In this document: positions 29,299 to 40,884 of the stretch, piece by piece
Layout: each line of letters starts with the position of its first letter
Position numbering within the stretch: position 1 is the first letter of the stretch
Assembly (NCBI GenBank): GCA_902624425.1
Contig: CACNXK010000001.1
Location: 1-64,000 of the forward strand
Length of the DNA: 64,000 nucleotides
From: an uncultured SAR86 cluster bacterium
GTDB taxonomy: Bacteria; Pseudomonadota; Gammaproteobacteria; Magnimaribacterales; D2472
Direction of reading: 5' to 3'
Notes under the pieces: generated by a model
Database searches by the model: none
Seen by the model: only the letters and a program-made list of their open reading frames with translations
What the model was told of the DNA's origin: nothing
Position numbers and translations under genes: made by a program

Positions 29299-31108
29299 CT
29301 CTGTTTCTATCTTTTGCAATTGCCACAGTGATTAGGCTTATTGCTGCAGGTGTTATGCCCTCTAATCTCGATGCGTCGCCGATTGTTTTTGGCCTGCTCG
29401 CAGAAAGCTTCTCTTTTACTTCGGTTGATAGCCCTTCTATTTCAATAAAGTTTATTGTTTCGGGTATGATTTTTTTTAGATTTTTCTCATTCCTTTTAAT
29501 TTCTCGTAGTTGTTTTTTTATATAGCCCTCGTATTTGCATTCATTCGCAAGTCGCTCGAGGTTTTTCTTATCTTTGGTTTCTATGAGTTTTGCAATTTTT
29601 TTTAGGTCTGGGTTTGGTTTTTTTAAGTAGTCTTTTAGTTTTTGTTTTTTGTTTCCGGCTAGGACTGTTATAGTTTCGTTAAGCTTCTTGAAGTTTTTAT
29701 ATGCCTCTTCTTGCTCTGAGTATCTATTATACTGCTCGTTCTCGACAAACCCTTTTTTGTAGAATTTCTCTATAAGTCTTTGTTCGGCGTTGTCCTGTGA
29801 AAACATTAGTCTGTGTTCGGCTCTGCTGGTGAACATCCTGTAGGGTTCTGTCACGCCAAGATTTGTAAGGTCGTCTATTAGTACACCTATATACCCGTCA
29901 TGCCTTTCCAGTATAAGGTTTTCCTCGTTGCATATTTTAAGGCTCGCGTTTACTCCAGCCATTAAGCCTTGGGCAGCCGCTTCCTCGTATCCTGTGGTGC
30001 CGTTTATTTGGCCTGCTAAATACAAATTCTTAACATCTATAAGCTCGAGCGTTTTATTAAGAGCTCTCGGGTCTACGAAATCATACTCTACTGCGTAGCC
30101 ATATTCCGTAATTTCTGCATCCTCCATGCCTTTTATTGTTTGTATAAATCTTTTTTGGTTTTCTTCGGGAAGGCTTGTTGATATTCCGTTTGGATAAACA
30201 AGATCTACATCTACTCCTTCTGGCTCGATGAAAATTTGATGGCTTTCTTTTAGTGGGAATTTGTGAATTTTATCCTCTATTGAGGGACAATACCTGGGCC
30301 CTATACCGACTATGTTTCCAGAATACATGGCAGATTTTTTTATATTATCTGAAATTTCCTTATGCGTCTGAGGGTTGGTTCTTGTTATATAGCAGCTTAT
30401 TTGTTTTATATGTTTATTGTTTTTGCCTTTTTTTGACATCCATGGTGTTGGTTCTTCGCCCGGCTGCTCTTCCATGCTTTCCAAATCAAGCGATGATAGC
30501 TTTATTCTTGCTGGGGTGCCTGTTTTAAGTCTCCCCATGGGTAATTTTAAAGAATAAAGTTTATTTGCTAGCTTTACTGAAGCTTTGTCACCAACCCTGC
30601 CACCTTCAGTTTTTTTGTTACCTTTGTACATTATTCCTTTTAAGAAGGTTCCGGTGGTTAAAATTATCGCCTTTCCTTCTATTCTTTTGCCGCTATCTAA
30701 AAGAACGGCTTCTGCTTTGTGGTTATTAATTTCAATGTCTTCGACCTCTGCTTCTATGACTTCGATATCAGTCCCTTTTATTATTTTTTGTACTGCCTCT
30801 TTGTATTTATCTCTGTCGCACTGAACTCTGAGCGATCGGACAGTTTGCCCTTTTCTTGTGTTCAGGGTCCTATATTGGATTCCGGAAGCATCGGTTGCTT
30901 CAGCCATAATGCCGCCAGCTGCATCAATCTCTTTGACAAGATGTGTTTTTCCTAAGCCTCCAATTGCGGGATTGCAAGACATCTGACCTATAGAATTTTC
31001 TGATATGCTAATCAAGCAAGTTTTAAGCTTTTTCCTGTGTGCAGCATGGGCAGCTTCGCATCCTGCGTGACCACCACCTATAACAATTACGTCATATTTA
31101 TTATTCAT
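29288..31108 (-). CDS. mnmG: tRNA uridine-34 modification FAD enzyme MnmG (GidA)
   Basis: Together with MnmE installs (carboxymethyl)aminomethyl groups at U34 of tRNAs. 606 aa, slightly shorter than the Escherichia coli protein. FAD-binding VIVIGGGHAGCEAAHAA at the N-terminus; SCNPAIGGLGKTHLVKEIDA, the catalytic Cys region CYITRTNPQTH, and GQINGTTGYEEAAAQG are family signatures. It is the first gene of mnmG-rsmG-parAB and starts next to the 208-bp AT-rich gap that is a candidate oriC. Confidence 0.96.
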   Translation of the reverse strand: MNNKYDVIVIGGGHAGCEAAHAAHRKKLKTCLISISENSIGQMSCNPAIGGLGKTHLVKEIDAAGGIMAEATDASGIQYRTLNTRKGQTVRSLRVQCDRDKYKEAVQKIIKGTDIEVIEAEVEDIEINNHKAEAVLLDSGKRIEGKAIILTTGTFLKGIMYKGNKKTEGGRVGDKASVKLANKLYSLKLPMGRLKTGTPARIKLSSLDLESMEEQPGEEPTPWMSKKGKNNKHIKQISCYITRTNPQTHKEISDNIKKSAMYSGNIVGIGPRYCPSIEDKIHKFPLKESHQIFIEPEGVDVDLVYPNGISTSLPEENQKRFIQTIKGMEDAEITEYGYAVEYDFVDPRALNKTLELIDVKNLYLAGQINGTTGYEEAAAQGLMAGVNASLKICNEENLILERHDGYIGVLIDDLTNLGVTEPYRMFTSRAEHRLMFSQDNAEQRLIEKFYKKGFVENEQYNRYSEQEEAYKNFKKLNETITVLAGNKKQKLKDYLKKPNPDLKKIAKLIETKDKKNLERLANECKYEGYIKKQLREIKRNEKNLKKIIPETINFIEIEGLSTEVKEKLSASRPKTIGDASRLEGITPAAISLITVAIAKDRNRDVT

Positions 31109-31316
31109 AATAATATTAATTATATATATTTATTGTTGTTATTATTAGGCATACAAAAAACTGTTGATAAGTCATCAAAAGCCAGACAAGCAAGGGATTT
31201 TCGGCTTCTAACAAGCATGTACAGAACCCCTTAATTAAAACAAATCAAAACGGTTGAAATCTTGTGTATAAAAAATAAGACTAAAAATAACTAACAACTT
31301 ATCAACAAACAATTAA
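31109..31316. other. Candidate replication origin (oriC) between mnmG and mnmE
   Basis: 208 bp without a gene. It contains a DnaA box in consensus TTATACACA (minus strand, 31271-31263) and two one-mismatch boxes TTATCAACA (minus 31170-31162 and plus 31299-31307). Next to mnmG is a very AT-rich stretch (31109-31155) that could be the unwinding element. The mnmG-adjacent position matches the origin of enterobacteria and vibrios. Strand composition flips here. The alternative is the rpmH-dnaA gap, which has one perfect DnaA box. Confidence 0.55.
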
Positions 31317-32636
31317 CTACTTTCCAATACAAAAACTTGAAAAAATCTCACCCAAAAGCTCATCACTCGTTTTTATTCCAACAACCTCAGCTAACAAATC
31401 TCTACAAACCTTTAAGTTTTCAGCAACAACATCGAGTGATTCGTTTGCTTCAATTGAAGATGATATATGGCTCAACTTAGAAGATACTTCAGAAAAAATA
31501 CTTATATGTCTCTCCCTGACCAAATAAGTAAGATTTTTTTCATTTTTATTAACAGACAACCTCTCATCTAAAATTTTACGCAGGTCACTTAGTCCATCCA
31601 TTTCTTTTGCTGACACAAACAAATCAAACCCTGATGGTCTTTTATCTGATACATCTATCTTGTTGTAAACCAAAAGATGTTTTTGTTCACCAAGCAGCTC
31701 TTGAAAAAAAGAAACAGAGCTCTCAGTCTCTTCATCAAAAACAAGAATTACCAGATCAGATTTTTTTATTTCATCAAAACTAATGTTTATACCAGCGCCT
31801 TCAATGAGATCATCAGTGTCCCTAACTCCAGCACTGTCACCCAAGGTTAACACTATGTTTTGGAGAACAAGCTCTGAGTCTATAAGATCTCTTGTGGTAC
31901 CAGCTACTGAAGAGACGATTGACCTGTCCCTACTCAACAAAGCGTTAAACAAAGATGATTTCCCAGAATTGGGAGGCCCAGCAATCAAAACTTGAGGCTT
32001 GTTAAGACTGTTCTTCCTCGAAGAGCAAGCGCCTGCAAAACTTGAAAACTCAGCAGAAAGGCGAGACATATCAGACCCAAGCTCTGTTAGATTTTGAACA
32101 AAGACTTCGTCTTCATCAGTGAAATCTATTTCACCCTCAACCAAAACACGAAGAGCATCTAACCGCCCAGAAAAATCAAAAATCTTGCTTTCAAAGTCAC
32201 CACTAAGAACCAATGAAACCTTTGAGGCCTCTTCTTTAGAAGAAGCTGAAATTAGATCACTAACAGCCTCAGCCTGACTTAAAGATATTTTATTGTTTAA
32301 AAAAGCCCTCTTAGAAAACTCACCCGGCTCAGCCTCCTTAAAACCAACAGCATCAAATGCCTCTACAACCTTACTCATTACCGCAAGCCCACCATGAGCA
32401 TAAACCTCAAAGCCGTCTTCACCAGTAAAGCTTTTAGGCCCTTTAAAAAAAACAACCGCCACCGAATCAATAAATCTTTCTTTGTATAACATCTCAGTCT
32501 TATAAAAATAGCGCGGCTCAACAAGCTGTGAACTAAAGAGCTTAGGGAGAGCGTCGAGAGAGCCTTTTCCAGAAACCCTAAAAACACAAATTGCAGATTG
32601 CGCCGGTGGCGTAGCAAGCGCGTAAATTATAGACAT
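31317..32636 (-). CDS. mnmE: tRNA modification GTPase MnmE (TrmE)
   Basis: Partner of MnmG in U34 modification. 439 aa. N-terminal tetrahydrofolate-binding domain (YALATPPAQSAICVFRVSG), helical domain interrupted by a G domain with AGPPNSGKSSLFNALL (G1), SVAGTTRDLID (G2), LGDSAGVRDTDD (G3) and VYNKID (G4), and the C-terminal catalytic motif FCIGK. The coding strand is G- and T-rich, unlike mnmG just to the left. It starts directly after the yidC stop. Confidence 0.97.
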   Translation of the reverse strand: MSIIYALATPPAQSAICVFRVSGKGSLDALPKLFSSQLVEPRYFYKTEMLYKERFIDSVAVVFFKGPKSFTGEDGFEVYAHGGLAVMSKVVEAFDAVGFKEAEPGEFSKRAFLNNKISLSQAEAVSDLISASSKEEASKVSLVLSGDFESKIFDFSGRLDALRVLVEGEIDFTDEDEVFVQNLTELGSDMSRLSAEFSSFAGACSSRKNSLNKPQVLIAGPPNSGKSSLFNALLSRDRSIVSSVAGTTRDLIDSELVLQNIVLTLGDSAGVRDTDDLIEGAGINISFDEIKKSDLVILVFDEETESSVSFFQELLGEQKHLLVYNKIDVSDKRPSGFDLFVSAKEMDGLSDLRKILDERLSVNKNEKNLTYLVRERHISIFSEVSSKLSHISSSIEANESLDVVAENLKVCRDLLAEVVGIKTSDELLGEIFSSFCIGK

Positions 32637-34172
32637 TTATTTATCTTCTAATGCGCCAAGCTCCCTATAAAGCATTGTTTGTTGAACCAGTTGGACACCA
32701 GAGTTTGCAACAGAGTACAAAACAAGACCTGAAGGGAAAAAAAGAAATAATACAGATATGCCAACAGGCATAAACTTCATAACAGCAACCTGTGTTGGAT
32801 CGGCATTCGGCGGAGTTGGGTTAAGTCGAGTTGTTAGGTACATAAGCACAGCCATTAAAACAGGAAGAACAAAAAACGGATCTGGAGCAGAAAGGTCCTG
32901 AAGCCACAAACCAAAAGGCGCATGTCTTAACTCTAGACTCTCGCGCAAAACAAAAAACAAGGCTATAAAAAATGGAAAAGATGCCAGCAGAGGCAAACAA
33001 CCGCCCATTGGGTTAACACCCTCTTTCCTATATAAAGTCATCATTTCCATGCTAAGTTTTTGGCGATCGTTTTTATAGCGTTCCTGTATCCTTTGCATTT
33101 CTGGCTGAACACGTCTCATGTTAGCCATTGACCGAAAACCCTTCCCAGTTAAAGGCCAAAAAACAACCTTAATAAGAATCGTTAACACAATTATTGAAAG
33201 CCCCCAATTATTAACAAAACCATTAATAACAGTAAGAAGAGCAGCTAAAGGCTGCGCCAAAAACCAAAACCATCCCATATCTATTGTGAGCTCTAAGTCT
33301 TCAGCAACCGCAATGAGGTCTTTCCTGATTTTAGGGCCTATATAAAGCATATGTTCAAAAGAATTACTATTGGATGATTCAACAATGTACCCAAAACTAT
33401 ATATATCAGACCCATCAGAGGGCTCGCGAGCAAAATATCTGTAAAGGTTTTCTTGAGAACCAATTAAAGCAGCCAAGAAATATTTCTGAACCGAAGCAAC
33501 CCAACCTCCGCGCTCATCAAAACTAACGTTGTCGATGTTTCTGAAACGGTAAGACACGTACGGGTCATCTTTGGTGTTAAAAGCAACACCAACATATGAA
33601 CTACGAGAGATAAACATGTCATCTAGGTCAAAACCCCTACCCGTGGTTCTTAGCATTTGGGCATAAGGCTTTAAAACAACCGAAGAATCAACAGAGTCTT
33701 TAATGTAAACCTCGTAACCATCAGACAAAGCTATTGTTTTAGATAAAACACCAGACTTTAGAACAATCTTTTCTTTGGTCGATTCCTCAACAGAGAAACT
33801 AGGTTTGTTTGAAAGACCAGCACTTTCAAGACCGGCAAAACCCGAGGCCACGTAAAACCTCATTTGCTCACCATCACTATCAAGGCCTGAACCAAGAACC
33901 CTAACACCACCATCAGATCCAGGCACAACCGGATAGTCTTTTAAACGAGAGCTCAATATGTTTCCGCTCACAGTATCAACAACGATTTCTAAAAGAGAGT
34001 TTTCCAAAATATGTATTTGGGATTCGTTGAAACTAGATAAATAGTTAGTACTTACTTCTTCCTTATCCAATGCAGTTGATATATTTTGCTCACTTGTATA
34101 TGAGTAATACAACAGGTACCCAAACAAGGCAACAAAGAACAAATATAAAAACCTAAAATTAAAATTTTTCAT
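32637..34172 (-). CDS. yidC: Membrane protein insertase YidC
   Basis: Inserts and folds inner-membrane proteins with or without SecYEG. 511 aa. N-terminal membrane anchor (FLYLFFVALFGYLLYYSY), a large periplasmic domain to about residue 300, then the conserved five-helix core with GFRSMANMRRVQPEMQRI, YRKEGVNPMGGCLPLLASFP and LYSVANSGVQLVQQ. Conserved order rpmH-rnpA-yidC-mnmE; the usual yidD is not visible between rnpA and yidC, which abut. Confidence 0.97.
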   Translation of the reverse strand: MKNFNFRFLYLFFVALFGYLLYYSYTSEQNISTALDKEEVSTNYLSSFNESQIHILENSLLEIVVDTVSGNILSSRLKDYPVVPGSDGGVRVLGSGLDSDGEQMRFYVASGFAGLESAGLSNKPSFSVEESTKEKIVLKSGVLSKTIALSDGYEVYIKDSVDSSVVLKPYAQMLRTTGRGFDLDDMFISRSSYVGVAFNTKDDPYVSYRFRNIDNVSFDERGGWVASVQKYFLAALIGSQENLYRYFAREPSDGSDIYSFGYIVESSNSNSFEHMLYIGPKIRKDLIAVAEDLELTIDMGWFWFLAQPLAALLTVINGFVNNWGLSIIVLTILIKVVFWPLTGKGFRSMANMRRVQPEMQRIQERYKNDRQKLSMEMMTLYRKEGVNPMGGCLPLLASFPFFIALFFVLRESLELRHAPFGLWLQDLSAPDPFFVLPVLMAVLMYLTTRLNPTPPNADPTQVAVMKFMPVGISVLFLFFPSGLVLYSVANSGVQLVQQTMLYRELGALEDK

Positions 34173-34541
34173 TTACAGAACTGCCTTTTTCATTAATGCA
34201 TTAATTTCATTATAAGCTTCTTTGTAATTAAGAGCTAAAAAATCCTTCCTTATGATTAGCTTAATGCCATAAGATTTTGAGTCAAAGCCTGTATCAAAAA
34301 TAATAGACTTTATTCTTCTCTTAATTTTGTTTCTATCAACAGCTTTAGGAAAAATATTTTTAGGCGTTGAGATAAAAATACCATGTTTGCTGGTTAAAGA
34401 TGCAGCTACAAAACTGCTTGAATAGATCTTTTTTAATTGGTTTAAAGTCAAGCTAAGCAGATAAAACTTTTCTACCCTTTCTTCTTCTTCTAGATAAGAT
34501 TGCTCGGCCGGCTTTTGTTGCCATGCGCGCTCTAAAACCAT
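34173..34541 (-). CDS. rnpA: RNase P protein component, overlapping rpmH
   Basis: Protein cofactor of RNase P for tRNA 5' maturation. 122 aa from ATG 34541. The RNR-like motif is [15 protein letters not shown] and the fold's first part is [17 protein letters not shown]. From this ATG the first 29 codons overlap the rpmH gene in another frame (89 nt). The only later alternatives are a TTG at 34451, just past the rpmH stop, which would remove the conserved F-x-x-L segment. An N-terminal extension overlapping rpmH is known in Thermus. Confidence 0.85.
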   Translation of the reverse strand: MVLERAWQQKPAEQSYLEEEERVEKFYLLSLTLNQLKKIYSSSFVAASLTSKHGIFISTPKNIFPKAVDRNKIKRRIKSIIFDTGFDSKSYGIKLIIRKDFLALNYKEAYNEINALMKKAVL

Positions 34542-34587
34542 GGGTTCTTTTTCTTTTTAGGTTGCTTGGTTGAAAGGTTCTTTTCAT
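34453..34587 (-). CDS. rpmH: 50S ribosomal protein L34
   Basis: 44 aa, full length: [18 protein letters not shown] then [20 protein letters not shown]. The open frame extends upstream but the family start is the ATG at 34587. It is the first gene of rpmH-rnpA-yidC-mnmE, with a TATAAT at 34618-34613 and its 3' end doubling as the 5' coding part of rnpA. Confidence 0.97.
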   Translation of the reverse strand: MKRTFQPSNLKRKRTHGFRARMATKAGRAILSRRRRKGRKVLSA

Positions 34588-34612
34588 GGTTATAAGTAAA
34601 AAATAGACGTGC

Positions 34613-34643
34613 ATTATACATAAAATAACCAAATTTATGTCAA
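34613..34643 (-). promoter_or_regulatory. Promoter of rpmH
   Basis: TTGACA (34643-34638) and TATAAT (34618-34613) on the minus strand, with a long 19-bp spacer; predicted start about 20 nt before rpmH. Confidence 0.45.
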
Positions 34644-34661
34644 AAAAAAGATATAAAGTTA

Positions 34662-34689
34662 TTGACAACTTATCCACAGGAAATACTAT
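34662..34689 (+). promoter_or_regulatory. dnaA promoter with a DnaA box in its spacer
   Basis: TTGACA (34662-34667), a 16-bp spacer, and TACTAT (34684-34689). The spacer holds a perfect DnaA box TTATCCACA (34670-34678), the expected arrangement for DnaA autorepression. The remaining 57 nt to the TTG start include a GAGG Shine-Dalgarno. Confidence 0.6.
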
Positions 34690-34746
34690 TACTTATTCTG
34701 TAGATATCTTGTTGATTTTTGCTAGACTACAGTCAAGAGGAAAAAA

Positions 34747-36042
34747 TTGAAAAACTGGAATCAAATATCAAAAAAACTTGAAAAAAAGCTCTCCCAGGAT
34801 GAGTTTAATACTTGGATAAGGCCTCTTCAAGGAGAATTTAAACAGAACTCTCTAGAAATTTCAGCGCCAAACGATTTTGTTTTAAATTATGTTTCAAACA
34901 ACCTTAAAAGCCACATATCTGAAGTCTTAGCATCAAAAAAAACAAAAATTATATTTAAGGACAAAAATAATGAGACATTTGTCGATAAATATGTTGAAAA
35001 GGCCTCTAATAAAAGAAAAAGCAATCCAGGATTAGTTGAATCATTTGTATTTGATACTTTTGTAGAGGGTAAATCAAACCATTTGGCTCTTGCAGCGTCC
35101 AAACAAGTTGCCCAAAACCCAACAGGTGACTATAACCCACTATTCATTTATGGTGGTGTTGGGCTTGGAAAAACGCATTTAATGCATGCAGTGGGAAATG
35201 AAATATTGAATCAAGATCCATCAAAAAGAGTGATTTATGTTCACTCTGAAAAGTTTGTTGCAGACATGGTAAAAGCACTACAACTTAATGCAATAAACGA
35301 ATTTAAGAACTTTTACAGGACTGCCGACGCATTATTGATTGACGATATTCAGTTTTTTGCTGGGAAAGAACAATCCCAAGAGGAGTTTTTTCATACTTTT
35401 AATGCCCTTTTAGACAGAAATAATCAAATGGTTTTGACGTGTGACAAATATCCAAAAGAAATTGATGGTTTGGAAGAAAGATTAAAATCAAGACTAGGGT
35501 GGGGTTTGCCAGTAGTTATTGATCCACCAGAACTAGAAACAAGAGCTGCTGTTCTTCTTGCAAAAGCATCATCCATGGGGTGCCACCTTCCAAACGAATG
35601 CGCTATTTACATAGCTCAGCGAATTAGATCAAACATTAGAGAACTTGAAGGGGCGCTAAAAAGAGTGGTTGCTAATGCAAAATTTACAAATCAAGATATA
35701 GACATCCCCTTAGTTAAAGACGCTTTAAAAGATCTTTTTGTAATATCTGCAAAAATGGTAAGCATAGACAACATTCAAAAAACCGTCGCTGAATACTACA
35801 ACATAAAACTTTCAGATTTGCTCTCAAAAAGAAGAAGTCGCTCTATAACAAGGCCAAGACAACTAGCAATGTCCCTCACAAAAAGACTTACAAATCACAG
35901 CCTGCCTGAAATTGGAGAAGCATTTAATGGAAGAGACCACACAACAGTCATTCATGCTTGCAAAAAAATTAAAGAATTAAGAGTTGAGAACAGTTCTCTA
36001 GAAGAGGATTACAAAAATCTAATAAGGTCCCTAACAAACTGA
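34747..36042 (+). CDS. dnaA: Chromosomal replication initiator DnaA
   Basis: AAA+ initiator, 431 aa. Domain I opens [22 protein letters not shown]; domain III has Walker [17 protein letters not shown] and Walker [10 protein letters not shown]; domain IV has the DnaA-box-binding [11 protein letters not shown]. Start is TTG at 34747, with AAGAGG 6 nt upstream. It is shorter than the Escherichia coli protein because the linker (domain II) is brief. It overlaps dnaN by one base (TGATG). Likely autoregulated. Confidence 0.97.
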   Translation: MKNWNQISKKLEKKLSQDEFNTWIRPLQGEFKQNSLEISAPNDFVLNYVSNNLKSHISEVLASKKTKIIFKDKNNETFVDKYVEKASNKRKSNPGLVESFVFDTFVEGKSNHLALAASKQVAQNPTGDYNPLFIYGGVGLGKTHLMHAVGNEILNQDPSKRVIYVHSEKFVADMVKALQLNAINEFKNFYRTADALLIDDIQFFAGKEQSQEEFFHTFNALLDRNNQMVLTCDKYPKEIDGLEERLKSRLGWGLPVVIDPPELETRAAVLLAKASSMGCHLPNECAIYIAQRIRSNIRELEGALKRVVANAKFTNQDIDIPLVKDALKDLFVISAKMVSIDNIQKTVAEYYNIKLSDLLSKRRSRSITRPRQLAMSLTKRLTNHSLPEIGEAFNGRDHTTVIHACKKIKELRVENSSLEEDYKNLIRSLTN

Positions 36043-37145
36043 TGAAATTTACCATAAGCAAAACAGAGATTGTAAAAGCTTTGTCTTCAACTCTTGGGGT
36101 GGTTGAAAAAAGGCAAGCACTGCCCATTCTTTCAAATATACTTTTATCGGTAGATGAAAACAACCTTTCAATAACTGCTACAGACCTTGAATCAGAGGTT
36201 AAAACAAACTGCATGCCATTAAGTGTTGAAAGCACAGGATCTACAACAGCGCCTGCTAAAAAATTAAATGAATTATGTAGGCTTTTGCCTGATGGTTCAG
36301 AAGTATCTATTTTTCTTAATGGCGACAAGTTATCTGTAGAGTCTGGTTCAGGCAAGTATTCAATTTCAACACTGCCCAGTGAAGACTTTCCTGTTTTTGA
36401 TGTTGTAAGCGAAAACACAGAATTCACAATTTTAGGTTCTGTACTAAGAAACCTAATAAGCAAAACATCCTTCGCAATGGGTAATCAAGACTGGAGACAT
36501 TATTTAAACGGTATGTTCATAAGTGTTGAGGATAAGAATATAACAGTGGTCACAACAGATGCACACAGGCTGGCTATTTCAACCAACAGCACAATAAAAA
36601 GCGTATCTGGTGAAGTATCTGGCATCATTCCAAGAAAATCTATTAACGAAATAGGTAAACTACTATCTGATTCCTCTGAGGAAGTTTCTCTATCCCTGGG
36701 CACCAATACAATTATGCTTAAGACAGATTCAACATCTTTTGTAAGCAAACTAATAGAAGGAAAGTTCCCAAACTATGAACAAGTGCTTCCATCTGGTGAG
36801 AGCTCAGTCTTGAAAGTTAATACAAAACACTTATCTGAAATTTTAAGCAGGGTTAGTGTCTTATCTAGTGATAAATTTAAAGGAATTAAGCTCAACATTG
36901 CATCCAATAGTGTAGTTGTTTCGGCCAACAATCCAGAGCAAGAAGAGGGGGAAGAAAGCTTTAAGTCTGATTATAGTGGGGATGAAATGGAGATCGCCTT
37001 CAATGTAAATTACATTCAAGAGGTTTTATCAAACATTGATTCAAATGATTGTAATATCAACTTATATGGCTCAGATAAAAGTTGTCTTATTAGCCCCTCT
37101 GACGATCCAGACCTAAAATATGTAGTAATGCCGCTTTTAATTTAA
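36042..37145 (+). CDS. dnaN: DNA polymerase III beta sliding clamp
   Basis: 367 aa ring clamp: three similar domains; N-terminal [34 protein letters not shown], and the C-terminal DDPDLKYVVMPLLI that forms the protein-binding pocket (the usual ending MPMRL is MPLLI here). Coupled to dnaA by a 1-nt overlap and followed by recF after 2 nt. Confidence 0.97.
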   Translation: MKFTISKTEIVKALSSTLGVVEKRQALPILSNILLSVDENNLSITATDLESEVKTNCMPLSVESTGSTTAPAKKLNELCRLLPDGSEVSIFLNGDKLSVESGSGKYSISTLPSEDFPVFDVVSENTEFTILGSVLRNLISKTSFAMGNQDWRHYLNGMFISVEDKNITVVTTDAHRLAISTNSTIKSVSGEVSGIIPRKSINEIGKLLSDSSEEVSLSLGTNTIMLKTDSTSFVSKLIEGKFPNYEQVLPSGESSVLKVNTKHLSEILSRVSVLSSDKFKGIKLNIASNSVVVSANNPEQEEGEESFKSDYSGDEMEIAFNVNYIQEVLSNIDSNDCNINLYGSDKSCLISPSDDPDLKYVVMPLLI

Positions 37146-37147
37146 AA

Positions 37148-40146
<2,999 letters not shown>

Positions 40147-40168
40147 TCATTTGTACTCATAACAAAAT

Positions 40169-40882
40169 CTAATCTGTACCCATGGATGCCATATTATTCA
40201 TCCATTCTTCTAAATTTTTTGTCATTTCTTGAGAGTTTGCACCACTAATAGGGTCCCCAATAACAACCTGAACAGTTCCTGGGAACTTTAAAAACTTTTT
40301 ATTCCTCCAGTAAAGACCAGAATCATGATATATAGGTATTAAATCGACACCATTTTTTATAGCCAAATCAGCTGCACTCCTTGCAAATTTTCCAACAACA
40401 GTATTAGGTCTCTTCCTTGTCCCTTCTGGAAAAACAAGAACTGAAAAACCACCTTTAATCCTCTTAGAACCATTTCTAATAACTTTTTTTGCAGATTCCA
40501 ATTTCTTCAATCGGTTTATTTTAATTGGCTGCAGCAAGTTTACAGCCCAGCCAAAAAAAGGCACATATATAATCTCTCTCTTTATAATTGTGGTCAGTGG
40601 ATTACAAAGTGTTTGTAGGTAAAGTGATTCCCATAGACCTTGATGGTTAGAAGCTATAACAACAGGTTTCTGACTATTAATTTTACCTAAAACTCTCCAA
40701 TTAATATCACATATAAGCCTCAATATCTTGAGTAAAATTTTTATATAGTTCGTTGTTAAGGAATATCTTTTTTTAATGTTAATAAAAGGTGAAACAGCAA
40801 CAAAAAAAACTGCGAAAACGATTACTGAAATATAAAAATATAAGCTAAATAATAAGCTTCTACAAAATAAATTAAATTTCAA
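40169..40882 (-). CDS. plsC: 1-acyl-sn-glycerol-3-phosphate acyltransferase
   Basis: Second step of phosphatidic acid synthesis, inner-membrane associated. 237 aa with N-terminal membrane segment (about 10-32). Block I NHQGLWESL uses HX4E rather than HX4D; block III is VFPEGTRKRPN; block IV is DLIPIYHDSG. Position after gyrB and before the glycyl-tRNA synthetase matches the conserved block of pseudomonads and relatives. Other function (a lyso-lipid acyltransferase) is possible. Confidence 0.88.
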   Translation of the reverse strand: MKFNLFCRSLLFSLYFYISVIVFAVFFVAVSPFINIKKRYSLTTNYIKILLKILRLICDINWRVLGKINSQKPVVIASNHQGLWESLYLQTLCNPLTTIIKREIIYVPFFGWAVNLLQPIKINRLKKLESAKKVIRNGSKRIKGGFSVLVFPEGTRKRPNTVVGKFARSAADLAIKNGVDLIPIYHDSGLYWRNKKFLKFPGTVQVVIGDPISGANSQEMTKNLEEWMNNMASMGTD

Positions 40883-40884
40883 GG

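Noticed and set aside
34453-34677. 74-aa extended version of L34.
   Set aside because: The first 30 residues precede the promoter -10; the family start is MKRTFQP.
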